A stretch of DNA of 26,278 bases from NCBI GenBank assembly GCA_958415665.1, contig CATYZK010000026.1, positions 1 to 26,278 on the forward strand. Reading direction: 5' to 3'. A program made the position numbers and the translations under genes. This stretch comes from an uncultured Collinsella sp. GTDB taxonomy: Bacteria > Actinomycetota > Coriobacteriia > Coriobacteriales > Coriobacteriaceae. Below the pieces are notes generated by a model. It did no database searches, had not been told where the DNA came from, and saw nothing but the letters and a program-made list of their open reading frames with translations. This document shows positions 12,414-19,762 of this stretch, one piece after another; positions within the stretch are counted from its first letter, which is position 1, and each line of letters starts with the position of its first letter.

Positions 12414-14444
12414 ATGACCGCACCTGCATCCAAGCTGCTCCAGCCCATTACGGTTGGCCCCCTTGAGCTCAAGAACCGCATTATGTTCCCGCCGCTGACC
12501 ACCGGCTACGAGGAGCGCGACGGCTCCATCGGCGAGCGCAGCCTGGCTTTTTACGAGCGCCTGGCCCGTGGCGGCGTGAGCTACATCGTCATCGGCGACG
12601 TCGCTCCCGTCATGACCGCGAGCCCCACGCCCAAGCTGGCGACCGACGCCCAGGTCCCCACGTTTAAGACGCTGGCCGACGCCGTTCACAAGCACGGCGC
12701 CAAGGTCGCGCTGCAGCTGTTCCACCCCGAGTACGACGTGCCCGGCGTCGGCCGCATGGTCATGGGTTCCATGGCCGCCGCCAAGGCCGCGCAGGAGGCC
12801 AAGGCCGCCGGCGACGAGGAAACCTTCGCCGCCAAGATGGCCGAGTCCAACGAGATCCGCAAGCAGGCCTACGCCAAGCTGCACCACGACATGCAGCACT
12901 TTGTGAACGAGGCCAGCGTTGAGCAGCTCACCCAGATCAAGGAGGCCATCGCCGCCTCGGCCGCCCGCGCGCAGCAGGCCGGTATCGACGCCATCGAGGT
13001 CCACGGCGACCGTCTGGTGGGTTCGCTGTGCTCCGCGATCCTCAACAAGCGCACCGACGAGTACGGTGGCTCGTTTGAAAACCGCGTCCGCTACGCGCTG
13101 GAGGTCGTCGCCGCCATTAAGGAGGCCGCGCCGCAGCTGATGGTGGAGTACAAGCTCCCCGTGATCATGGAGAACCCCGACGGCACGCCGCGCGGCAAGG
13201 GCGGCCTGCAGCCCGACGAGGCCTGTGAGTTTGCCAAGCTGCTCGAGGGCGCCGGCATCGACATGATCCAGGTTGCGCAGGCAAACCACACCGGCAACAT
13301 GGGCGACACCATTCCGCCCATGGGCGCCATGCCCTACAACTGGACGCTGCCCGTGGCCGAGCGCGTCAAGGCCCTGGTTTCCGTGCCGGTGGCAACCGTC
13401 GGCCGCGTGGTTTCGGTCGAGGCCGGCGAGAAGATCCTGGAGGACGGCTCGGCAGACATCGTCGCCTATGGTCGTTCGCTCATGTGCGACCCCGACATTG
13501 CGCTGAAGGCCGCGACCGGCGAGCCCATCCGCGAGTGCCTCAACTGCAACAAGGGCTGCGTCGACGCGATTCAAAACCGCAAGTACATCTCGTGCGTACT
13601 TAATGCCGAGAACGGCGACGAGGCGACCATCGCCATTAAGCCGGGCGAGGGCGACAAGAAGATTGCCGTGGTGGGCGGCGGTATCGCCGGCCTGGAGGCC
13701 GCGCGCGTGGCGGCCAAGCGCGGCTACGACGTGACCGTCTACGAGGCGAGCGATCACCTGGGCGGCCAGATTGTGCTTGCGGCAGCGCCTCCGCGCAAGG
13801 ACGAGATCATGCGCTCGGTCGAGTACTACGAGAAGATTCTGCCCGGCCTGGGCGTGAAGGTTGAGCTCAACCACGCCGCTAGCCCCGCGGACCTCAACGC
13901 CGCCGACGCCGCGATTGTGGCCGTGGGCGCGCACGACGTGGTCATCCCCGTCCCGGGCGCCGACTCGGAGAAGGTCGTCTCGAGCTGGGACGTGCTGGCC
14001 GGCAAGGTGGAGCTTACGGGCCGCGTCGCCGTCATTGGCGGTGGCTTGGTGGGCACCGAGACTGCCGAGTACCTGCTGCAGCACGGCTGCGAGGTGGCGA
14101 TCGTGGAAATGCTCGACAAGATTGCCGCAGGCGAGTCCGAGACCATTCTGCCGCTGATCATGAGCGACTTTGCCGAGCACAACGTGGAGCAGCACGTGAA
14201 GACCCGCCTGACCGCCATTACCGACGAGGGCGTGGAGGCCGTGCGCACTACCGAGGACGGCGCCGAGGAGCCGGTGAAGATTGCCTGCGATTACGTGGTG
14301 ATGGCCGTGGGCTCCAAGGCCAACGCGTTTGACCTGGACGGCGTGACGGTGCCCGTGACTTGCGTGGGCGACTGCTCGGGCGAGCGCACCGCCGACATCG
14401 CGAGCGCCATTCGCACGGCGTATCACGCGGCCAACGAGCTGTAG
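12414..14444 (+). CDS. Old Yellow Enzyme / FadH-type NADH:flavin oxidoreductase (FMN, 4Fe-4S, FAD)
   Basis: The 676-residue protein has the three-part layout of 2,4-dienoyl-CoA reductase and related anaerobic ene-reductases. An FMN-binding TIM barrel (about 1-345) starts LLQPITVGPLELKNRIMFPP and includes the NKRTDEYGGSFENR motif. A 4Fe-4S loop has Cys375, Cys378, Cys382 and Cys394. FAD/NAD(P)-binding Rossmann regions carry VVGGGIAGLEAA and VIGGGLVGTETAEYL. Electrons would pass from NAD(P)H via FAD and the cluster to FMN, which reduces a conjugated double bond. The active-site stretch that in FadH holds the catalytic Tyr166 reads HGDRLVGS here (His197-Val202), so that Tyr is missing and the substrate is probably not a classical dienoyl-CoA. 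The ATG at 12414 was preferred because GAGAGGA lies six bases upstream; the ATG at 12408 abuts it. It is a single-gene unit with its own terminator. Confidence 0.88.
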   Translation: MTAPASKLLQPITVGPLELKNRIMFPPLTTGYEERDGSIGERSLAFYERLARGGVSYIVIGDVAPVMTASPTPKLATDAQVPTFKTLADAVHKHGAKVALQLFHPEYDVPGVGRMVMGSMAAAKAAQEAKAAGDEETFAAKMAESNEIRKQAYAKLHHDMQHFVNEASVEQLTQIKEAIAASAARAQQAGIDAIEVHGDRLVGSLCSAILNKRTDEYGGSFENRVRYALEVVAAIKEAAPQLMVEYKLPVIMENPDGTPRGKGGLQPDEACEFAKLLEGAGIDMIQVAQANHTGNMGDTIPPMGAMPYNWTLPVAERVKALVSVPVATVGRVVSVEAGEKILEDGSADIVAYGRSLMCDPDIALKAATGEPIRECLNCNKGCVDAIQNRKYISCVLNAENGDEATIAIKPGEGDKKIAVVGGGIAGLEAARVAAKRGYDVTVYEASDHLGGQIVLAAAPPRKDEIMRSVEYYEKILPGLGVKVELNHAASPADLNAADAAIVAVGAHDVVIPVPGADSEKVVSSWDVLAGKVELTGRVAVIGGGLVGTETAEYLLQHGCEVAIVEMLDKIAAGESETILPLIMSDFAEHNVEQHVKTRLTAITDEGVEAVRTTEDGAEEPVKIACDYVVMAVGSKANAFDLDGVTVPVTCVGDCSGERTADIASAIRTAYHAANEL

Positions 14445-14460
14445 TTGAACATCGCGGCTA

Positions 14461-14490
14461 GGCGGGGCGGTAGCACGGATCCGCCTCGCC
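14461..14490 (+). other. Hairpin downstream of the flavoprotein gene
   Basis: GGCGGGGCGG and CCGCCTCGCC form a 10-bp stem with one G-T pair and a 10-base loop, 16 bases after the stop codon. No T run follows; it may protect the 3' end before the true terminator at 14520. Confidence 0.5.
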
Positions 14491-14519
14491 CGGCTGTGTC
14501 CCGTCGGGTGTCAACCGGT

Positions 14520-14556
14520 GCGGGGCCTGCAAGCGCAGCAGGCCCCGCCCTTTTTG
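14520..14556 (+). terminator. Rho-independent terminator of the flavoprotein gene
   Basis: GCGGGGCCTGC (14520-14530) pairs perfectly with GCAGGCCCCGC (14538-14548) around a 7-base loop, followed by CC and a T-rich run. Confidence 0.88.
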
Positions 14557-14893
14557 TTTTGCTCCGGTGGATGGCAATGCGCGGTAATCATGAGGAGTAA
14601 GGACGTCTGCTGCCTTGCCGATCACTCAAAATTATTGGGGGAGGGGTTAATAACTATATCCTCTATGCCAAAGGACATAAAGAGATGTCAATTTTGTTGA
14701 CAAGCGAATGACGATTAGCTGCGAGTCAGCTACCAGCGTAAATAATCGATAAAGAAATGTCGTAAATTGGTGCCAAATGCCCAGATAACACCGCGTCTAT
14801 TTTAATTAACTGCTTTGAGCAAACAGTAAAATGCTACTATCTAACTTGCACGTAAGAAAGCAGATTAACGGTTAAGGCTAAGAAGTGGCAGGT
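14557..14893. other. AT-rich non-coding stretch with an extended -10 promoter
   Basis: No convincing gene is seen in these roughly 340 bases, which are clearly richer in A and T than their surroundings. TGCTACTAT at 14832-14840 is an extended -10 element that would start transcription about 45 bases before the HTH gene; no good -35 box is apparent. A short 60-codon frame at 14518-14700 overlaps the terminator and has no RBS. The composition suggests acquired DNA or a strongly regulated promoter. Confidence 0.5.
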
Positions 14894-15289
14894 ATGTCGG
14901 AAGCAACTAGGACTCGCACGCATGCGCCCGAGGTTAGGCAGCGCGCCGTCGAGATCCTCCAAGAGGGGGTCGGTCATCGCGCCCTCGCCGCGGAGCTTGG
15001 CATTCCCCAGGCCACGGCTCGTCAGTGGGCCCGCGCGTATGCCGTAGGCGGTGCCGACGCCGTTCTCAACGCCGGTTCGCATCATCACACCTATTCGTAC
15101 GAAGTTAAGCTCGCCGTGGTCAAAGACCGCTTGGAAAACGGCTTAACGGTTCGCGAGGCCATGATCAAGCACAAGATTCCCAGCGAGTCTTCGGTCAAGG
15201 CTTGGTGCCGCCAGTATCGCGAGAGCGGTGAGTCCGCGCTGGTCGATAAGCCGCGCGGTCGCAAGCCGCGCGTTAAAAAGGCGGAATAG
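14894..15289 (+). CDS. Transposase-like double helix-turn-helix protein
   Basis: The 131-residue basic protein resembles the N-terminal HTH part of IS3/IS150-type OrfA transposase subunits. Two helix-turn-helix units are visible: EVRQRAVEILQEGVGHRALAAELGI with QATARQWARAY (about residues 12-50), and YEVKLAVVKDRLENGLTVREAMIKHKI with SESSVKAWCRQY (about 65-110). A basic tail RGRKPRVKK follows. No DDE catalytic domain, partner ORF or terminal inverted repeats accompany it, and it has its own promoter and terminator. It may therefore be a domesticated regulator rather than part of an active insertion sequence. The ATG at 14894 was chosen, with AGAAG a few bases upstream; a GTG at 14885 is an equally possible start. 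Its target is unknown. Confidence 0.75.
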   Translation: MSEATRTRTHAPEVRQRAVEILQEGVGHRALAAELGIPQATARQWARAYAVGGADAVLNAGSHHHTYSYEVKLAVVKDRLENGLTVREAMIKHKIPSESSVKAWCRQYRESGESALVDKPRGRKPRVKKAE

Positions 15290-15301
15290 CGAACGGGATG
15301 G

Positions 15302-15325
15302 TGCGCCCACAGGGGCGCATTTTTC
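15302..15325 (+). terminator. Rho-independent terminator after the HTH gene
   Basis: TGCGCCC (15302-15308) and GGGCGCA (15313-15319) form a 7-bp stem with a 4-base loop followed by five T residues. Confidence 0.85.
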
Positions 15326-15576
15326 TTGCCGCGCCAACTTTTTGGACCGTCGTGAGCCTACTGGAACATCCTCCAAAGTGGTTAATAAACCGCGAGCAGT
15401 GGCCCGTGCGCCCGCCGTCGCGATAGGGGGAGCGTCGCCTCTCTGCTCCAAAGCGGACAGACTCCTTACCCCGTACGTCTAAAACTCCCCAGTTGACCGA
15501 AAACCCGCCGCCGCTACTCCTCAACTGAGCTATAACGTTAAACAATTGCAGCGTTTTTGCATGGGGGAGTGATGGT
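15326..15576 (+). promoter_or_regulatory. Upstream region of the hydrogenase operon
   Basis: The 251 bases before the hydrogenase genes hold no gene. TATAAC at 15531-15536 is a candidate -10 box, but no -35 box lies at the right distance; TTGACC at 15493 is 32 bases away. GGGGGAG at about 15563-15569 is the RBS for the ATG at 15577. The true promoter is uncertain. Confidence 0.3.
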
Positions 15577-18459
15577 ATGACGCTACTGTATTTCCTTACC
15601 CTGTTTCCGCTGGTACCGGCGCTAGGCATGTTGCTCGCACGCGGCGACCGCGCCCGCGATTCGGTGGGGCTCATAGGTTCCGGCATCATCATGGCGGTGA
15701 CGGTTGTAGTCGCCGTCATGTTTTTTGGCGCGGGTCCGCAGAGCTTCGAGATCGCGCCGGGCGCCTCGCATGTGCTCTCGATCATCAGCTCTGCCATCGA
15801 CGTGATCCTGTGCGCCGTCATCCTGTACAACGCGCGCAAATATAAGAGCACGCTCACCACGGTGCTCGGCGTGGTGCAGCTGGCGGGTTCGGTTGCCTTC
15901 GCGGCCATGACGCTGCCCGCGGCCGAGGTCGTCACAAGCACCCCACTCTACCTGGACTACATGAGTGTGATCATGGTCCTCGCCGTCGGCATCGTCGGCA
16001 GCCTAATCTGCGTGTACGCCCTGGGCTACATGAAGGACTTCCAGGCCCACGACGAGCACGAGGCAGCGCTGCGCGGGCAGGCGGCGCCCGACCGACGCCC
16101 GCAGTTCCTGGCGCTTATGTTCCTGTTCCTCTCGGCCATGTTCGTCATCGTGACGAGCGACAACCTTGAGTGGCTGTTCTGTGGCTGGGAAATCACCACC
16201 GTGTGCTCGTTCCTCATGATTGGCTACACGCGCACGCCCGAGGCCATTAAAAACGCTTTCACCCAGATCATCCTCAACATGCTGGGCGGCATCGCGTTTT
16301 TGGCCGGACTCATGTACCTGCACGTTAACGGCATGCCGCTGACCATCTCGGGCATGATCGAGCTTTCCGGCGCCGGAACCGCGCAATCCGCGCTGCTGGT
16401 GATGCCGGTCGTCCTGCTGTCGCTCGCCGCACTTACCAAGGCCGCGCAGATGCCGTTCCACACCTGGCTGCTCGGCGCCATGGTTGCCCCCACTCCCACG
16501 AGCGCCCTGCTGCACTCGTCCACCATGGTCAAGGCCGGCGTGTTCCTGATGGTCAAGCTGAGCCCGCTCTATGCCATCTATCCCGTGACCGGCTTTATGG
16601 TCACGAGTGTGGGTGCCATCACGTTTTTGCTCGCTGCCCTCATGGCCATCTCGCAGAGCAACGCCAAACGCGTGCTCGCGTACTCCACCATTTCCAACCT
16701 GGGCCTCATCAGTGCCTGCTTGGGTGTCGGTGCGCCCGAGGCCGTGTGGGCGGCCATCTTCCTAATCCTGTTCCATACGGTGGCCAAGTCGCTGCTGTTC
16801 CTGTGCGTGGGCACCGCCGAACATCATATCGGCAGCCGCAATATCGAGGACATGGACGGTATGTTCAGCCGCATGCCGCACCTGACGCGTCTGATGATGC
16901 TGGGCATCATGGGCATGTTCGTTGCCCCGTTTGGCATGCTCGTGTCCAAGTGGGGCGCCCTGGTGGCGTTCGCGCAGACCGGCAACGTGCTCATGATCAT
17001 GGTGCTTGCCTTTGGCTCGGCCGCGACGTTCTTCTTCTGGGGTAAATGGCTTGCCAAGCTTTCGGGCGTCGACCCCACGGCTCAAAACGTTGAGGTCAAT
17101 GTCCATAAGACCGAATGGATGGCGCTCAACACCATCGCCGCGCTGCTGATTCTTTGCTGCGTGGCGTTCCCGATTATCTCGAGCGGCCTGGTGTCGCCTT
17201 ACTTGGCCATGGTGTTTGGCCGCGTGCCGTACGTTATTGGCAAGGACTCCATGTATCTGATGGTGGTTATCGTGGCTTTTATCGCCGTGGTGCTGCTGAC
17301 TTCATTCCGCGTGAGCAACAAGCCGCACGTAAACGTATATCTTTCGGGTGTGGGAACCGACAAATATCGCCATTTCCGCGGCTCGATGGGACGCGAGGTA
17401 AAGGCCGAAAAGCGCAATTGGTACTCGGAGGACGCCCTTGGCGAGAAGCGTATTGGCCCCGCGGGTAGCGTCGTGTGCTGCAGCATTATCTTGTTTGCGC
17501 TGCTGTGTTGCGCGTGGATTGGGCCCGAGCGGCTTGCCATGGGCGCGCCCTCGGTGCTGCGCGGCAAGTATTTTGAAGGTTCGGGTGTCGTGGGCATATT
17601 TATTGGTACCGTGGCGTTTGCCTTGATTGCGCCGCTTGTGGGTGGACTGATCGACGGCCTTGACCGCAAGCTTTCGGCCCGCATGCAGGGCCGCGTGGGT
17701 CCGCGCCTGCTCCAGCCTTTCTACGACGTTGCCAAGCTGCTGCGCAAGGCCCCTGCCAGCGTAAACACCATGGATGATACCTACATGGCGTGCGCGCTCA
17801 TCTTTACCGTGGTGGGCGGCGGCATCTTTGTGTCGGGCTCCAACACGCTGCTGTGCGCTTTCATGGTTACGCTCGCTGCGATCTTTGTGGTGTTGGCGTC
17901 CGCCTCGACGCAAAGCCCGTTTGCCCAGGTCGGCGCCGACCGCGAGCTGCTGCAGGTCATGAGCTACGAGCCCGCCGTTCTGCTGATGAGCGTGGGTCTG
18001 TACCTTGCCACCGACAGCTTCGATTCCATCGCCGTGACGGGGCAGTCGGCCCCCATCATCGTGTACAGCGCGCCCATTTTTCTCGCGCTGCTCGCGGTGC
18101 TTACCATCAAGCTACGCAAGTCGCCGTTCGACCTTTCGTACTCGCATCACGCGCATCAGGAGATTGTCCAGGGCGTCGCCACCGAGATGAGCGGCGGCAC
18201 GCTGGCCAAGATGACCCTTATGCACTGGTGCGAGACCGTGCTGTTTTTGATGTGGGTTGGCATGTTCTTTGTCTGGGACAACCCGGTGAGCTGGGCCGTT
18301 GCCCTGGTCGTGATGGTCGTGACATATTTTGTCGAGGTGCTGATCGACAACACCTTCGCCCGTAGCACCTGGCGCAGCTGCTTTAAGCTCGGATGGGGTG
18401 TGGCGCTGGTGTTTGGCCTGCTCAACCTTATGCCCATCCTCGTCGACGTGTTTATTTAG
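15577..18459 (+). CDS. Fused Ech-type hydrogenase membrane subunits (antiporter-like EchA + NuoH-like EchB)
   Basis: This single 960-residue frame contains two proteins normally encoded separately. Residues 1 to about 600 form an antiporter-like (NuoL/HyfB/EchA) ion-translocating subunit with many membrane helices. It keeps the TM Glu in WLFCGWEITTVCSFLMIGY, the Lys and His of LTKAAQMPFHTWLLGAMVAPTPTSALLHSSTMVKAG, and the broken-helix region. A hydrophilic linker (about 605-630) leads to an EchB/HycD/NuoH-like subunit from about residue 670, with RMQGRVGPRLLQPFYDVAKLL, ADRELLQVMSYEPAVLL and KSPFDLSYSHHAHQEIVQG, the docking and quinone-site-like elements. The reading frame is continuous across the join. 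It sits first in the operon, 12 bases before the small subunit, and should couple H2 evolution to H+ or Na+ movement. Confidence 0.9.
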   Translation: MTLLYFLTLFPLVPALGMLLARGDRARDSVGLIGSGIIMAVTVVVAVMFFGAGPQSFEIAPGASHVLSIISSAIDVILCAVILYNARKYKSTLTTVLGVVQLAGSVAFAAMTLPAAEVVTSTPLYLDYMSVIMVLAVGIVGSLICVYALGYMKDFQAHDEHEAALRGQAAPDRRPQFLALMFLFLSAMFVIVTSDNLEWLFCGWEITTVCSFLMIGYTRTPEAIKNAFTQIILNMLGGIAFLAGLMYLHVNGMPLTISGMIELSGAGTAQSALLVMPVVLLSLAALTKAAQMPFHTWLLGAMVAPTPTSALLHSSTMVKAGVFLMVKLSPLYAIYPVTGFMVTSVGAITFLLAALMAISQSNAKRVLAYSTISNLGLISACLGVGAPEAVWAAIFLILFHTVAKSLLFLCVGTAEHHIGSRNIEDMDGMFSRMPHLTRLMMLGIMGMFVAPFGMLVSKWGALVAFAQTGNVLMIMVLAFGSAATFFFWGKWLAKLSGVDPTAQNVEVNVHKTEWMALNTIAALLILCCVAFPIISSGLVSPYLAMVFGRVPYVIGKDSMYLMVVIVAFIAVVLLTSFRVSNKPHVNVYLSGVGTDKYRHFRGSMGREVKAEKRNWYSEDALGEKRIGPAGSVVCCSIILFALLCCAWIGPERLAMGAPSVLRGKYFEGSGVVGIFIGTVAFALIAPLVGGLIDGLDRKLSARMQGRVGPRLLQPFYDVAKLLRKAPASVNTMDDTYMACALIFTVVGGGIFVSGSNTLLCAFMVTLAAIFVVLASASTQSPFAQVGADRELLQVMSYEPAVLLMSVGLYLATDSFDSIAVTGQSAPIIVYSAPIFLALLAVLTIKLRKSPFDLSYSHHAHQEIVQGVATEMSGGTLAKMTLMHWCETVLFLMWVGMFFVWDNPVSWAVALVVMVVTYFVEVLIDNTFARSTWRSCFKLGWGVALVFGLLNLMPILVDVFI

Positions 18460-18471
18460 GAGGCGGCATCC

Positions 18472-19041
18472 ATGGATCATAAAATGTCGCGCTCGCCGTG
18501 GGTTATTCATTACGACGGCTCGAGCTGCAACGGATGCGATATCGAGGTGCTGGCCTCGCTCACGCCGCTGTTCGATGCGGAGCGTTTTGGCGTGGTCAAC
18601 ACCGGCAATCCCAAGCATGCGGATATCTTTTTGGTGACGGGTTCGGTCAACGCGCAGAACCTGCCTGTCGTGCGCCAGATCTACAACCAGATGCTCGAGC
18701 CCAAGTGCGTGGTGGCGTGCGGTATTTGCGCATGCTCGGGTGGCGTGTTCCGCGATGCCTATAACGTGATCGGCGGCGTGGACCGCGCGATTCCCGTGGA
18801 CGTGTACGCGCCCGGGTGCGCCATTCGCCCCGAGACCGTGATCGATGCCATCGTGGAGGCGTGCGGCATTCTGGACCAGAAGGAGGCCGTGATGCGTGCC
18901 GGCGGCGATCCGCTTACCGTGGGCGGTGCCGCTACCTGGGATGGTGGCGTTGAGCTGGGCGAGGACGGGTTTGTGGCCGCCGGGGCCGGGGCCGGCGACG
19001 CGCCTGCTGAGACGCCCGCCGCTGCAAAGGAGGCCGAGTAA
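18472..19041 (+). CDS. echC: Ech-type [NiFe] hydrogenase small subunit (EchC/NuoB-like)
   Basis: The 189-residue protein carries the proximal 4Fe-4S cluster that hands electrons to the [NiFe] site. Ligand motifs are Cys19 and Cys22 in SSCNGCDIEVLA, a cysteine of the ACGICACSGG group (Cys83-Cys88) and Cys116 in APGCAIRPE, as in group 4 small subunits and NuoB. The core ends near residue 145. A further 40 or so residues, rich in Gly, Ala and Glu (ending PAETPAAAKEAE), have no counterpart in typical EchC. The start has GGAGG eight bases upstream. The stop codon overlaps the next start by one base, so the two are coupled. It has no twin-arginine signal, so it faces the cytoplasm. Confidence 0.92.
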   Translation: MDHKMSRSPWVIHYDGSSCNGCDIEVLASLTPLFDAERFGVVNTGNPKHADIFLVTGSVNAQNLPVVRQIYNQMLEPKCVVACGICACSGGVFRDAYNVIGGVDRAIPVDVYAPGCAIRPETVIDAIVEACGILDQKEAVMRAGGDPLTVGGAATWDGGVELGEDGFVAAGAGAGDAPAETPAAAKEAE

Positions 19042-19757
19042 TGCAAAAGGCTATCTATACCACCGTCGGGATCGACGAGCTCCTGCCGCATGTTCAGGCG
19101 CTCAAGGGCGTCGGCGCGCGCTTTGTGCAAATGCACGCCGAGCGCAACGTCGACGACGGCACGTATCGCCTGGTCTATACGTTTATCAACGTTCGTGCTG
19201 CTCAGGAGCAGATTGCGCAGGACGGCAGCTATGCGATTGAGAACCTGGTGGCTGAGGACATCGACCGGTACCAGGAGATTCCGTCCATCAGCTCGTACTA
19301 TCCGGCAGTATTCCCGTTTGAAAACGAAGCGCACGACCTGTTTGGTCTTGCCATCACCGACATGCAGATCGACTTTAAGGGCTTTTTCTACCAGGTTTCG
19401 ACTGCCGAGCCCATGAGCGTTATCACGCCCGAGGTGAAAGCCGCGCGCGAGAAGGCTATGAGGGTCCGTGCCGCCGCCGAGGCCAAGGCGCGCAAGGCCG
19501 CGGCCGAAAAGGCCGCCGCTGCTGCGGCTGCTGCAGGGGAGGGCGTTGCGGGCGCCGGCGATGCCGCGGGCGCCGCTGCACAGCCCGCTGCGGCTGCCGG
19601 CTCCGATGCTCAGCACGATGAAGCCGCGGCCAATGCCGCACTTAAAGCCGCCGAGATGGAGGCAAAGCTCGCCGCCATGGATCCCGAGAAAGCGGCCAAG
19701 GTCCGCGCGGCGCTTGCCGCCAAGGCCGCCCGCGACAAGCAGAAAAAGGAGGCGTAA
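19041..19757 (+). CDS. echD: Ech-type hydrogenase NuoC-like subunit (EchD) with Ala-rich C-terminal extension
   Basis: Residues 1 to about 130 are the NuoC/30-kDa-like subunit that bridges large and small subunits: YRLVYTFINV, then SISSYYPAVFPFENEAHDLFGL, which includes the conserved E-x-x-D-x-[FL]-G motif. Residues 131-238 form a long, highly charged Ala/Lys/Glu extension with an Ala-only stretch (about 160-167) and a likely helical or coiled-coil end (AAKVRAALAAKAARDKQKKEA). Typical EchD proteins are only about 120 residues, so almost half of this protein is additional. AAAGGAGG lies directly upstream of the ATG at 19041, which overlaps the echC stop. The tail could bind partner proteins or nucleic acid, or be a disordered tether; this is inference. 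Confidence 0.9.
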   Translation: MQKAIYTTVGIDELLPHVQALKGVGARFVQMHAERNVDDGTYRLVYTFINVRAAQEQIAQDGSYAIENLVAEDIDRYQEIPSISSYYPAVFPFENEAHDLFGLAITDMQIDFKGFFYQVSTAEPMSVITPEVKAAREKAMRVRAAAEAKARKAAAEKAAAAAAAAGEGVAGAGDAAGAAAQPAAAAGSDAQHDEAAANAALKAAEMEAKLAAMDPEKAAKVRAALAAKAARDKQKKEA

Positions 19758-19762
19758 GGTCC

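Noticed and set aside
12348..14426. A minus-strand 692-codon open frame opposite the flavoprotein gene.
   Set aside because: The plus strand encodes a complete, motif-rich flavoprotein. The antisense product is His/Gly/Leu/Val-rich without recognisable domains.
14518..14700. A 60-codon frame after the flavoprotein gene.
   Set aside because: It starts inside the terminator hairpin, lacks an RBS and has no recognisable features.
15515..15545. A minus-strand D-arm-like sequence (TATAGCTCAGTTGAGGAGTA) before the hydrogenase operon, a possible tRNA fragment.
   Set aside because: Only about 14 bases match a typical tRNA start, the D stem pairs poorly and no anticodon or T arm follows.
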